Shown piece by piece: positions 46,030-57,733 of a stretch of 64,000 nt of DNA. Position 1 is the first letter of the stretch. The number at the start of each line of letters is the position of its first letter. The position numbers and the translations under genes are program-made. The stretch is from Orobanche coerulescens (taxonomy: Eukaryota; Streptophyta; Magnoliopsida; Lamiales; Orobanchaceae): contig CM065815.1 of assembly GCA_033398695.1 (NCBI GenBank), forward strand, positions 8,798,501 to 8,862,500. The letters are read 5' to 3'. The notes under the pieces are model-generated. The model worked only from the letters and a program-made list of their open reading frames with translations. It had not been told where the DNA came from and did not search any database.

Positions 46030-47512
46030 GACGTAGCCGTTTGACACATCCAGGCATCGAAGAAGTCGAGCTCTGGCCACCTAAAAACCCACCCTTACTA
46101 TGATAAGGCTTTCGATATTTTTTGCGTGTAGTGTAGTTTCTATCGACATCTCCTGTTTATCTTTATTTTCTTGCAAGGTTATTTTTGTAATATTTTCAAG
46201 AATCCTTATGCTTGTGGTTGCCTTTATCATATGGAAAATACTCTGTGTTTATGCTTGGAAATGATACAATATCACAAGAATTTCCATTTTTAAAGTAGAT
46301 AGATCTAAATTAGAACGAGTTCCTGTTAGGCTGTACAACGATATATAAAATCAGAAAACATATTATATTGAAAGTTCGTGCAATATTCATCTACTATTCA
46401 TATTTTTTACTGTAATTTATTTTTGTTAATCAAATATTATAATTGTAGAATGCATTTTCAATAAGCTTAAAGCTGGATTTTGTATCCCTAATGATAAGAG
46501 AACTCATCATATTATAAAGGTAATCAATTCACGAACTCAACTTTTTGGTTGAGAATGAATCACTTGTTTCCTAAGTTGTTTCTCGACGTGAGCCTTAATT
46601 GCAGTCATTTCTTCGATCACGTTGATGCTAGTACTGTAAGATATAATGATGCCGCACATGGAACAAAGGATCCGGCGTTTTATGCGGGTCGATAACAACT
46701 TTATCCAGCATCAAATTATTTTTTAAGAAATGCATAGCTAGTTCGGACTCACTTTGGCACACCGTGACTTCTCTAGCACTTTTAATCCAATCGGTACACC
46801 GATGGGCATAATCTGAAGCCTATAAAATCGGAATACAATAATATCGGAATCCAAGATATAGCTTATTAATTAAGAATAAAGTACTCTTGAATTTAACATA
46901 TACAAGAGGAGTTGGATGATAGTTGTTCCAATAAATTTCATAATCAAGTATCTCAATCACAAATGTAATTGTAACAGTAATACTTGATCATTGTCAAAGT
47001 AATAACAGTATCATTGTCATCAAGACTTTAATGCTCTGAGTATCTCAATATACTATGACTCGTCAGAATAATTGTAATCATCATATTAACATCACTAAGG
47101 TTCTCTTCTAGCGAACAATTCCAATTGCTATGTATATAATTCACCAATAACCAACAATTTTTTAGTAATCAATTCATCATGTGTACTATTAATCTGATTT
47201 AGTATCAAATTATGAGTTCTACATAAGCATTACTAAATCATCATTTATATATTAACTTAATATCGTAATTTGATTATATTAAATTTTTAAATTACTAATC
47301 ATACGAATATTTAATAATATCTTCCTAATATATATGAATATTTATTTTTTAATAGCATATTAATCAAACACAAGGCGATCTTTGCCCTAAAATAGAAATA
47401 AGATAATTGTTGCTATTAGTTTTTTAATGGTATGATATTTTTATTAATTGAATATTACAATTATAGATTGCATATTCAATAAACTTAAAGCTCGTGGATG
47501 GACTTATCCCTA
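46030..47512. other. AT-rich intergenic DNA with a possible exon remnant
   Basis: Mostly AT-rich. 46425-46520 (ATAATTGTAGAATGCATTTT...AAGCTTAAAGCTGG) is similar to 47447-47512 joined to 55613-55640, a repeat that the Tat element later split. The exon-like frame 46628-46819 is listed separately. Confidence 0.5.
46628..46819 (-). pseudogene. Possible 3' terminal exon remnant, unknown protein
   Basis: Minus strand: an acceptor-like TTTTATAG followed by 63 open codons beginning ASDYAHRCTDWIKSAREVTV and containing LDKVVIDPHKTPDPLFHVRH, then TAG at 46628-46630. Composition is protein-like compared with the AT-rich surroundings. I do not recognise the family. No matching upstream exon was found between 46820 and 47512, so it is probably a captured or decayed fragment. 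Confidence 0.35.
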
Positions 47513-48500
47513 TGTTGTGTCGAAATTTATTCACCTCGACAGGCGATTGAGTACATGGCCGAGCGACCGAGTCCACAACCAATCGAGCTATGGCGAACTC
47601 ACCTAAACGAAGATACCAGACCACCTTCAGGTATCTAGCGATCGACTCCCAAGGCGATCGCCCTTTGGCACCTAGCGATCGACTCTAGTGCCCAGCTTAG
47701 GTCGACCGTCCTATACCCCGAACAGGGACCATCGTCCGTCAAAAGTCCACGAAGACTGAACCTCAAAACAGCACCCATGTGCAGATCCGAGACAAGATCC
47801 GCATTTCATGGATCGTTGACCACCAACAGCTGTCTCTGACAAGGGCGGCTTTACCTACCGACAAGCCCGCCGAAAGGCACAAGGTGGGACCGCCGTGGCG
47901 GCTTCGACGCGTGCGAGCTTCTCATTGGACCGCATTGATCGCCAAAGAACTCTGCATACTTTAAGGAGACAAGCCCATGTGCTAAAAGACGATCGCCCGT
48001 TTATTATAATACAGCGGAGGCGATCGCCCGACATATCCAAGTCCTATAAATAGAGAACCTCCTTTTACTGGAAAAAGGTTCCCGATTCTTTCTGCGTTCA
48101 CGCATTCTCCACTAGTTCAAAGAAAACTCACGAGCCCAGGAGCCCAAACATACAGCTAATACACGCCGTGAGAGACTGTCGATCTCTCACCGCCGTCACT
48201 GTTCATCAATGTTGTTACAAGAACTCACAGAGCATCAAATCTGGTTCTTTCGGCAATCTACACGCTCACTAGCTAAGATAACAAGAATCTTTACACTCAT
48301 TGTAATTGTATTCTTACATTAATACATGTATCCCCGAATATTTGTAATAATAATATCTCGCGAGAGCATTCAAGCCCGGGACTAACAACCCCGGCAATTC
48401 TTGTGTTATTTATCTTTTCCCACGGAAGTGTTCTCGCATTTGTTTGCTATCCGTCCATTCCAGCAATATCTATCTCCGGATAATATTTTGGGTAGCAACA
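47513..48500 (+). repeat. Tat-type 5' LTR
   Basis: 988 bp, TGTTGTGTCG...GGTAGCAACA. TATAAATA at 48046-48053. GCGATCGC-type words occur at about 47639-47685 (three) and 47992-48028 (two), the last one 17 bp before the TATA box. It differs from the 3' LTR most in the block 47891-47955. Confidence 0.9.
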
Positions 48501-48501
48501 A

Positions 48502-48519
48502 TTGGCGCTAGAAGGAGGG
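48502..48519 (+). other. Primer-binding site of the Tat-type element
   Basis: TTGGCGCTAGAAGGAGGG begins 2 bp after the LTR. TGGCGC-starting sites are typical of the Tat/Athila branch. Confidence 0.65.
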
Positions 48520-48627
48520 CATCTAGACCTTCATTTTTCATTCCTACCGTCCCGAAGAACACTCACTGTTCTCGGGGCATATACTTGAAGTGACACTCAC
48601 TGCGCTTCAAAGAAAGCCTTCAGAATC

Positions 48628-50166
48628 ATGACGTCCGCCGGTACATCGAAGAGAGCCGCTCTCCGAATCGCCGGACACCATATCCCGGCTCAATCCGAAC
48701 CCCAGCCGACGGCCGGGCGAAGCCGCGGCAACGCGAGACTCTCGATCCCGCACCTGAGGGATGGCCCCAACCTCTCACTCAACCAGTTCCAGACCGAGGA
48801 ACATATCGAGGAGGCTATAACCATTCTAGAGGAGCGACGGACAGCATGCGCGTCGCCCGCGATAACTCCCTCGACCATCCGCTGCATGGGAAAACGGAAA
48901 TTCAACGGGCTACTGGGCGAGCGATCGTCAGAAAGCCCCGATTCACGAGAAAAAGCTCTCGCACGACTGGACGGATCCGTATTCAGTCGCCTGGGACGCG
49001 ACCCATCATGGCGACCGGGGCATTCTGGCCCCAACCACGAAACGACGGAATCTGAGTCCGTCACCAAGAGTTCGGCCTACCCAATCCAACGCTGAACGCA
49101 AATCAACCGTCTGACTCCCGTTCCGATCGTCAGAGGATCAGTACTGGATCGCCTAGGCTCCCGCTCCGAGCGCCGAGCCGCGAGCAGCCAGGCCACGGCG
49201 ATGGCCGCTATGCAACGCCAGCTTGACGAGATGAAAGCACTCTTGGACACTGGGGCAAGCACCGGCAGAAAGATCATCTGGCCGACCGAGCCACTCGCGG
49301 TCCACATCGCGCTCGCCCCCGTGCAACCAAGGATCGCCCCTCCCAAAACACCTCTGTATGAAGGGAGATCGGACCCTGGAATCCACCTAAGTAAGTTCCT
49401 GATCTATATGACCGGGTGTGGGGCATCAGATGCAACCAAATGCCGAATCTTCCCGTTAACATTGGGTGAGCTGGCCCATAGGAGGTACGTATCACTACCA
49501 CCACGATCGATCATCTCCTTTGAGAAACTGGCGAATGACTTCACGTCATACTTTGCCACCAAGGTCGCCAGACCAGAAGGCCCCCACCGCGTGATGAAAA
49601 TCAGGCAGGGGGAAGACGAAACCGACGCAGATTACATCGACCGAGTGGACGAAATCATCCTCACCGGCGAACCCGTCAGTGACGAGCTCGCTCTCTATTC
49701 GGTCCTGGGGGGATTCTACGGACATTCACCCATGTTTAGACATCTCACCAAAGACATCCCCCCAACCTACGCGATCTTCCGCGCTAAGGCTGCCGACTTT
49801 CTGGACAGGCAAAGGCTACTCACCCTCCGCCTAGGCGAGGAAACGCCTCCTCCTACACGAAAGACGGCGATCGCCAAAGCCAAGAAGACGGTCGCCAAGC
49901 CATCCGGCGGCCACAAGGCCAACGAGGACATGGAAGCCCATCTCCTCCACACATTCAATCGAACTCCAGCCCACATTTTCCACGCCATCAAGGGGCGCCA
50001 ACCGCTAAACAAGCCAAAGCCGATAAGGGACCACGGTCATCTGGACCACAAACAATATTGTGCCTACCATAAGAGTCCCGGCCACAACACCGACCAATGC
50101 CGCGACCTCCTCAGACAACTCTGGAGATTATTCGAAGAAGGCAAGTTGGACAGCTTATTGGCTTAG
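48628..50166 (+). pseudogene. gag: Tat-type Gag, one nonsense codon
   Basis: 513 codons in one frame from ATG 48628 to TAG 50166, broken only by TGA at 49093-49095, consistent with a CGA to TGA change. The capsid core includes PPKTPLYEGRSDPGIHLSKF, CRIFPLTLGELAHRRY and DYIDRVDEIILTGEPVSDEL. A zinc-knuckle-like CAYHKSPGHNTDQC lies near the C-terminus, which ends LRQLWRLFEEGKLDSLLA. This wording is typical of Tat/Athila Gag. The stretch before 49200 is Arg/Ser/Pro-rich and poorly conserved. Confidence 0.85.
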
Positions 50167-51444
50167 CCGGAGCCCCACCAATCTCCCAACACGGTCGCCC
50201 GAGTCGAACGCGAACAGGCCGGAAATCTCACACGAGCCGACCCCTCGATCAACCTCGGCGACCGTATCTGCATACTTCAATTAAGATAAGGGAACTTCGG
50301 ACGTCTCTCCCCGTTTTCCCGCCCCATCAAATCAAAGGCTATTGCCTGAGCTAACGCTTCGAAAAAGAGGATGACTCGCTCGCTCTCTAAAGTTCGTCAT
50401 CAACATGACGGACCTAGGCAGCGATCGCCTCCCCTGGCACAACGTATACCATCAAGGATCGTCATCTGACATGACGGTCCGAGATAGAAGAGTGCAGCCA
50501 TGGTCCTGGTAGTCGATGGAACCGACTGTTTAGGCCATGCAAGGTCCCTTTGGGCCAAGATCGCCCGCCCTTCGTTTAAATACGAGGCCGGCGTAGTCTG
50601 AGGGCCCTCCAAAACTAATCTGTGGACACGTTCGCCCGCCCTCGGAGGTCCATCACTTAACGTGGTGGGTCCTCCCGGACAATGCGACGCGTCCCTACCC
50701 CCGTCTCAACGTACACCGTCGAGGGTCGCCATCTTCATGGCGGGCCGAGGTGGAAGCAGAGCTAACTAGCCGCGGACGTGGAGTTGATTAATCCGACGAC
50801 GCCCCGCGCAAGGAATCTTCCAGACCAAGACCGCACGCCCTTCGTTTAAATACGAGGCGAGGCGCAGTCTTCGGAGGACCCTACCAATTAAGTGAGTCAC
50901 GAGAACTTAGCCATCAGACGGAATGTCGCTCGTGCGCAAGACATAATCGTGGAGATCGGTCCATCGAACTCCGCGACCGTGCACGGCTCCTCAAGACCGA
51001 GATGGACGGCCTTTAGAGGATTCGACAAACTTGAAGACCGCTCACTCAACGATTTATTTTCGTCCCCTTACTTCCACTAAGCGAACAAAAACAAGGGGGA
51101 AGAGTGCGGAGATATACACGACGATCGTCCCTATTCAACGACATACGGAGATCGGCATTATTCAGATGTTTGTGTAGCGATCGAATTTGTTGTAAAAGTT
51201 ATCTATATGAGTTTATCAATTCATTTGGAACTACACTCGCAACAATCTCTCCTCACACGTCTATACAAAAGTCATGCAAAGACTCGAAAAGCAAACATTC
51301 AAGTAAAAATCGGAGAATCAGACATTCATTTCATTGCTTGAAGTTTTATAAGTACATACAAGGTCGCCCGAAGGCCTAAGTACTACAAAAAGAAAGCTAC
51401 AAAACTACAAGACAAAAAGCTAAAGCAAACAAGAATGAAGAGCC
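50167..51444. repeat. Non-coding stretch replacing pol, with ~270-bp tandem units
   Basis: Two degenerate units end in CGCCCTTCGTTTAAATACGAGG with that phrase 270 bp apart (TTCGTTTAAA at 50571 and 50841). Each also holds a CGTCGAGGGTCG or CATCAAGGATCG phrase and a CATGACGG-like repeat. After 50900 nothing recognisable. pol would normally be here. Confidence 0.65.
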
Positions 51445-54106
51445 TCAGGCCCCCGCCTGGCCTTCGCCTTCAACCACCGGATCGGCCTGCGGCCCTTCGG
51501 CAGCTTCCGGAGCGGCCTCCCCGTCCTGCGGAGCGTCAGGATGAACGAGGTTCGCCGGAGTCGGATACCAGCTCAAATCCACGCCAAGTTCCGAGAGATC
51601 CAAAATCGGCAAAGAAAAAGCAGGATGGAGAGGATGCTCCAGCGCATACGCCTTGAAATTCTCAGCAAGAGGGCCGACCTCCAGCCCTCCCTTCTTAGCA
51701 GCTCAGATCGAGTCAGCGAACGCCATATAATAGACAAACTCGCTGACAAACTCCAAGTTAAGAAAGGGAGCCTTGGTCGCCTCTACCTTCCCTTTTAGCT
51801 CCGCCATCGCCTGTTGCGCACCTTGGAACTCGGCCTCCCTTGCAGCCGTCTTTTCCCTCGACTCCGCCAGCTCGCTAGTCAGCCGAGCGACGGTCACCTT
51901 CAGTCGATCGGCATCCGTCTCAGCGACCTTCTGCGAGCGTACGACATTTGTCATCCGATCCCGAAATCGGTCAACCGTCACCCGAGCCATCTCATCATCC
52001 TTCCTCGCTAGCTCAAGGTCTTGGCTCGCCCGCTTAGCCGCGTCCAAGGAGTCCTTCTCCATTGCCATAATCTTGTCGGCGAACTCAGCGTTCTCTTTCC
52101 GAGCCGCCTCGAGATCCGCCTGCAGGCGAATAGTGGAAGGACGCCCCTCAAACTCCTGCACAGCCTGGGCAGCCATGGTCGCCGCCTGGAGAGAAAGGGC
52201 GAGAGCAGCCTGCATTGTACTCCCAGATCGCTGACGAGCGATCACATCTAGATCGGTCGTCCAGGCCTTCGGTAGAGCAGAAACGGCCCGGTTGACGTAT
52301 TGCGGGATGTCACAGGACTGGCGAGGAGATCGGCTCGCTAAGAAATCCAACACCATCGGCGGGCAAGATGGATCTGTGCGACGGATCCTGCATCAACACA
52401 AAAAAGTTAACACATCTCCTACGCAAATAACCAGTTTCAACTCAACAAGCAAAGTTTACCTCTCGGCTCTCTCGGGATCGTGGCCGAAGTATGGTTTCCC
52501 ATGAGGGGTCTCAGCATCGGCGATCGCCATCTCCCGTAAGAAAGCCGCGGAGGGCGTAGGCTCATTCTCCGGAGGAGCAACGGTGATCGGAGGTGCGACG
52601 ATCGTCACCTCATTGGCCGGGGCAGAAACTGGAGTTTCTCCCGACCTCTGCCGTTTGCGATTCGTCCGAAGCCCCTCCTCACGAACTTCCTCCTCAGCCA
52701 CGATCGTCTCTACGCGAGGCTCCACCTCCGGAATAATAGGTAACGCCACAGGAGGAGCCCGAGATGACTTCATCTGGCGGAGATGACCCAAAACTCCTGG
52801 GTTCGACATAGCTATCTCCAGTGGGGGCTCCAGAAAGCGAGGAAAGCGAACCTCTGGAAATAAGAACAATCAAGCCACAGTTAGTCATATTCCTCCAACA
52901 GGACGATCGCCCAGCAAATGGAGATCGTAGAAATTCGTACCTGAGACCGAGAGATGTCTCGGAAAACGGAATAGGCGAGCGGACAACCGACGACTCTCCG
53001 TGTTGATCCGGTTAGCGTCCAATTCGTCGTCCGGCAAACTTCATATCCGCTCCCAGACGACCAGGAAATCAAAAGGCAACTCCTCGATCGCCGGAATATG
53101 GAAACCTGCAAGAACGAAATCAAATTAGATCAGTTCAGAACATATCCAAATAAAGGGAGAGTCTGAACCCTTACCGGGATTTCTCTCCCGAAAGCAAGTG
53201 GGAATGTTCAGCTCGCCAGTGGGGTTGTCGCTCGCTGAGGCTTTCCAGGCACCGGCGACCCAGAACCACTTCGTCAGATCGCCCCGCACCTTGTTCGGGA
53301 TTCCAAGGATCACCCGACCGGATCGTACCTGAATATGATAGCCTCCGACCGACCCTTTCTGAGTCGTCAGTTTGAACAAGTGGTTCATCTTCGACGGCGA
53401 AAGGAGGCGGTACAGTCGGTGACCGCCGAACAAGGTCAGAGTGCATATAATCTGAAGCCAAGCATTCGGCGTTAGCTGGAGCGGCGCCAAATTCCAAGCA
53501 GCCAGCAGATGGGAGACGGAGAACGACAAAGGAAATCGCAATCCCGCCTCCATGATCGCTTCGTTCACAGCGACCATCCCCTACGGAGGCTGATCGGCTC
53601 TCTCATTCTCGGCCGGCACAAAGAGATCCACATCTGAAGGGATATGGAACCTCGTCCTCCAGACGTCCAGATCCCTCCTGGTCGCCGCCAAGGGACCATA
53701 GAGATCGCTGCGCGGCCCAAAATAGCGATCGCTTAGGAGGCTGATAAGGATTAGCGATCGAGTACTCCCGGAAATCGAATCGAGGAGATGGACCAGCCAA
53801 CCTCTCCATAAGCTCAGCAAAATCCACGTAGGCCCGGCCGAAGGCGCTGTGCTGCTCCCAATAGGCCCTCACCGCCAGATTCCTCTCCATCTGTGACCGT
53901 CGATGCTCAACCGCCGCCTCCCTAGCGACGTCGGCCTCGTTAAATAACGCCTCGACTTCCGCGGGGTCGATGCCGGCGCAGATAGCTTCTGCGGCCGTCT
54001 CCAGGTGGAAATCTGCGGAGGATCCTCCCCGGACGTTAGAAGTCCCAGTGGCGGAGGAGGTGCCCACTCCCGACGAAGAAGGTATTCGAGACATTCTCGA
54101 ATTCAA
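51445..54106 (-). pseudogene. Spliced antisense gene of the Tat-type element (4 exons), mutated
   Basis: Inferred exons: 54106-53175, 53105-52941, 52853-52460, 52387-51445, all with GT/AG borders. Exon 1 resembles the putative gypsy-type transposon domain of plants (DVWRTRFHIPSDVDLFVPAE; AGLRFPLSFSVSHLLAAWNL; LQLTPNAWLQIICTL). Exon 3 is a Pro/Glu-rich linker (EVRFPRFLEPPLEIAMSNPG). Exon 4 has a long coiled-coil-like region (LQADLEAARKENAEFADKIM; LTSELAESREKTAAREAEFQ) and ends EGEGQAGA. Breaks: a frame change near 53730, a stop at 53578-53580, a frame change in exon 2 and a TGA at about 51700-51702. Function unknown; antisense frames of this sort are known from Tat elements. Confidence 0.75.
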
Positions 54107-54601
54107 GATAAGGAGAAAAGGAGAGTGTTCTTACCAAAGATAGAATCGACCGATGATCGACAATCAGATCTCCAGAAAAATCTGCAGCAAAATCCTTCTT
54201 TCTCCGATAAAAGCGCGTAAGAATGAACACTGCAACTCTGCGCCTTTTTATAGGAGATGGCAGGGACTCGTTTGCAATTAAGGAGAATCTCAGGGGTCGG
54301 AACGTAACCGTCGCAATTAATACTCCCTTGAATCCCGCGTACGCGTCTTTTCAAGGACGCGTCAAACGAGGAGTCATTAATGACCGTCGGCCTCCTCCAA
54401 CAGGAACCCGACACGTGTCCCGGAGACTCTTCCGCATCCGCTCCCATCTCCCGCTCTTTTCAGCGACCGACCAGGTCATCCAAATTCAGAATCTATCAAC
54501 TCGAAGACGATCGCCAGTTTAGTAAAATGCAGAGTCACTCGTCAAATTTCAGCGATCGCCAGCAGAACCACCTCACCCCACGTTTCCAACATAGGAGCAA
54601 G

Positions 54602-54614
54602 CTGGGGGGGCAAT
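54602..54614 (+). other. Polypurine tract of the Tat-type element
   Basis: CTGGGGGGGCAAT directly before the 3' LTR. Confidence 0.7.
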
Positions 54615-55607
54615 TGTTGTGTCGAGATTTATTCACCTCAACAGGCGATCGAGTACACGGCCGAGCGAAGTCCACAACCAATCGAGCTATGGAGAACTCA
54701 CCTAAACGAAGATACCAGACCACCTTCAGGTATCTAGCGATCGACTCCCAAGGTGATCGCCCTTTGGCACCTAGCGATCGACTCTAGTGCCCAACTTAGG
54801 TCGACCGTCCTATACCCCGAACAGGGACCATCGTCCGTCAAAAGTCCACGAAGACTGAACCTCAAAACAGCACCCATGTGCAGATCCGAGACAAGATCCG
54901 CATTTCATGGATTGTTGACCACCAACAGCTGTCTCTGACAAGGGCGGCTTTACCTACCGACAAGCCCGCCGAAAGGCACAAGGTGGGACCGCCCGTGACA
55001 GCGACTCAGACGCGTGCAGGCTTCTCATTGGACCGCATAGCTGACTGCCAGCAACTCCTGCATACTTTAAGGAGACAAGCCCATGTGCTAAAAGACGATC
55101 GCCCGCTTATTATAATACAGCGGAGGCGATCGCCCGGTATATCCAAGTCCTATAAATAGAGAACCTCATTCTACTGGAAAAAGGTTCCTGATTTTTTCTG
55201 CGTTCACGCATTCTCCACTAAGTTCAAAGAAAACTCACGAGCCCAGGAGCCCAAACATACAGCTAATACACGCCGTGAGAGACTGTCGATCTCTCACCGC
55301 CGTCATTGTTCATCAACGTTGTTACAAGAACTCACAGAGCATCAAATCTGGTTCTTCCGGCAATCTACACGCTCACTAGCTAAGATAACAAGAATCTTTA
55401 CACTCATTGTAATTGTGTTCTTACATTAATACATGTATCTCCGAATATTTGTAATAATAATATCTCGCGAGAGCATTCAAGCCCGGGACTAACAACCCCG
55501 GAAATTCTTGTGTTATTTATCTTTTCCCACGGAAGTGTTCTCGCATTTGTTTGCTATCCGTCCATTCCAGCAATATCTATCTCCGGATAATATTTTGGGT
55601 AGCAACA
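54615..55607 (+). repeat. Tat-type 3' LTR
   Basis: 993-bp partner of 47513-48500, TATAAATA at about 55153. The block 54983-55065 is the main divergent patch. Confidence 0.9.
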
Positions 55608-55640
55608 CCCTATTATAAGAGAACTCATATTGTAATCTTA

Positions 55641-56805
55641 TCTTATATATATAAAGATTGAGTCCTTAAATTTATTGTGGAGTCTTAATGATATTAATTA
55701 ATGGATATTTTTACATTTAATATTAGTTCATATTAAATTATTTTCTCTAATTTAATATATTAAATAATATTAAGTATTAAATCCATGTCTTAAAGTATTA
55801 ATTAAAATCCTATAATTCAATTACCATTTATTTAAAAATTGAGTTCCATGTTAAATCTTTACGACTTAGATTCCTTTACTTGAATGAACTTGAATGCCCA
55901 TCACTTCATTTTTATAAAAATCGTTACAAACCTTTTTGGCTTCATCTCATTTTATTGTCCAACTAATTGAACTAAGTTGAGTATTCATGATTTAAATCTT
56001 TATGAATTTTGTAATGACATTTGCGATAACTATAGTAATAAGTTAATTTTCTGAACTTTTACAAACACCTTCATTAAAGTTTTATTAGTATTTATACTAA
56101 AACCCAAACAAAACCAAACGGTGGCAAAATTCTTTGCTCTTTCATATATAGCTTCATTTTTCAAGTAATTAAAATAGACCGTTCATATCCTTATGGAAGG
56201 TTACATACTACATATTGTGTGTATAAATAGTTTACTTTGCATATCAAACAATATTAATACAAATGAAAAGAATACTAATCCAAAAGAAAACAATATTAGT
56301 TCACTGATATTAATGGATATTTTACAGGGAGTGTTGTACATTGAACAACAAAAGAAAATAATTAGACAAGAGGGCTTCATATATTACAAGAAGGTTTTTA
56401 CAAACAAAGATGAATACAAATCATGAAAAATATTTAGATAAAAATTGCCAACACATGCAAACATTATTCACGTCAGTGTTGATAGTTTAATAAGTACGGT
56501 CGCTTCTACCATTTTATGGGTTTTCAGAAATTTTGGCCTTGAAAGAAAATTTAGTTCATTAGTATTACTGTCATTTTCTATTTTTTACTAATAACCCATT
56601 AATTCTTTTTAGTGAGAAACCAATATTTACGCTCTTTTGTATGACCTTGCATAATGGAATAAAAGGAAAAAGTACATACTTTTAGCTCAAAACCGTTTGT
56701 TAATTATAATAAGAGATACAAAAAGTTGAGTTATAGACATAAGAAAAAGTTAAAAAATTTTATCGAAAAACAAAACCCGTGCATCGCACGGGTCGTAATG
56801 CCTCG
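55641..56805 (+). mobile_element. Non-autonomous Helitron, ~1.2 kb
   Basis: It starts after A with TCTTATATATATAAAG and an ATTGAGTCCTTAAATTTA leader and ends with the hairpin CCCGTGCATCGCACGGG (56775-56791), then GTCGTAATGC and CTCG followed by T. Same family as 26984-29452 and 29453-41828. Short AT-rich frames inside are unlikely to be genes. Confidence 0.7.
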
Positions 56806-57733
56806 TAGATCAATAGGATTTCTTATTAGAAACAAAAAACAAAGCAACAAAAAAGAAAGCATTCAATTTGGGAACTTAGTTAACATAAAAAATAATCAAT
56901 TTCATAAAATACACAAAAAGACTTTAAATTTTAAGAATTAGATATAGTTGTGCTATTGGAATTAATAGAACGAATAATTACAATTCCTGCATTCAATATA
57001 GATGAAGATCGTGTGTCTCTCTTCTTCGCTATGAGATGGAACTTTATACTCTAACAGGTATTGAAGCAGACTCTCTACATGTGCGAGCTCCACGATCCAC
57101 GGTGATCTAACTCTGCACCACCCGAAAAAGAGTGGATGTTTTAAGCCTTGAGTTTGGCTATACGTGAGAGGCCTGTTGAAACATTAAGTCCACATTGGGT
57201 AATTACAAACCTTATCTTTAATGTATAAATATCATGAATTATTCCTCTCAATTACAATTATTTTGAGATGGAACCCCAAACTTCAATAGTGGGGGTGACG
57301 TCTCCGCCGAGACTTGTGATTAACTGAACAAAATCTATTTTTGAGGAGGAGTTTTACCCGATTAATCGTCATATTTAATGCATCAATTTTTCAATTTACT
57401 ATGCTCTTTTTATTATGATAAAAAGGGGGAGAGAAAGTCAAGAAAAATGATGGGAGAAGTAGAATACGAGTCATGGAAGAGTGACGAGAAAAATAAAAAC
57501 AATACCCGATAATGAAAGGGGGAGAAAATACGAAGGAGAAGAAAATCGAGAAAACAAAGAAGAAAGTTGAAAAAGAAAAATAATATGAAGAAGTCGAAAG
57601 AAGAAAAGAAAAATGGGGAGATGAAAACTAACGAAACAGATAAAGCCGAAAATTTTGAATAGTAATTGTTTTAATTTTGCAGATATAAAATCCCTGCAAA
57701 ATTCTAACTATGCTAGACGCTAGATGTTCGGAT
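56806..57733. other. Intergenic DNA with a possible old LTR fragment
   Basis: GGCCTGTTGAAACATTAAGT (about 57171) followed by CCACATTGGGTAATTAC and TATAAATATCATG is a phrase common in plant repeats, but neither partner LTR nor primer site is visible. 57420-57650 is strongly purine-rich (GA runs). No gene. Confidence 0.4.

Larger units (their letters stand above)
47513..55607 (+). mobile_element. Tat-type Ty3/gypsy element without pol, with an antisense gene
   Basis: 8095 bp between perfect CCCTA duplications (47508-47512, 55608-55612). Order: 5' LTR 47513-48500, primer site, gag (plus), a 1.3-kb non-coding stretch with tandem repeats, a spliced gene on the minus strand (51445-54106), polypurine tract, 3' LTR 54615-55607. 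No protease, RT or integrase motif was seen in any frame. Tat elements are known to carry extra open frames in antisense before the 3' LTR. The element is therefore non-autonomous. Confidence 0.88.

Noticed and set aside
45674..46057. Minus-strand frame with long Ser runs
   Set aside because: It is the reverse of the GAG/GAC-rich second exon of the F-box-associated gene.
48690..50012. Minus-strand frames opposite the Tat gag
   Set aside because: Open because of high GC content; they overlap a Gag with conserved motifs and have no domain of their own.
51773..52234. 153-codon plus-strand Ser/Arg-rich frame
   Set aside because: Lies opposite the coiled-coil exon of the antisense gene, which has GT/AG borders and a coherent composition.
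57171..57310. A small TRIM-type LTR (CCACATTGGG phrase)
   Set aside because: No second LTR, primer site or target duplication was visible, so the element could not be defined.
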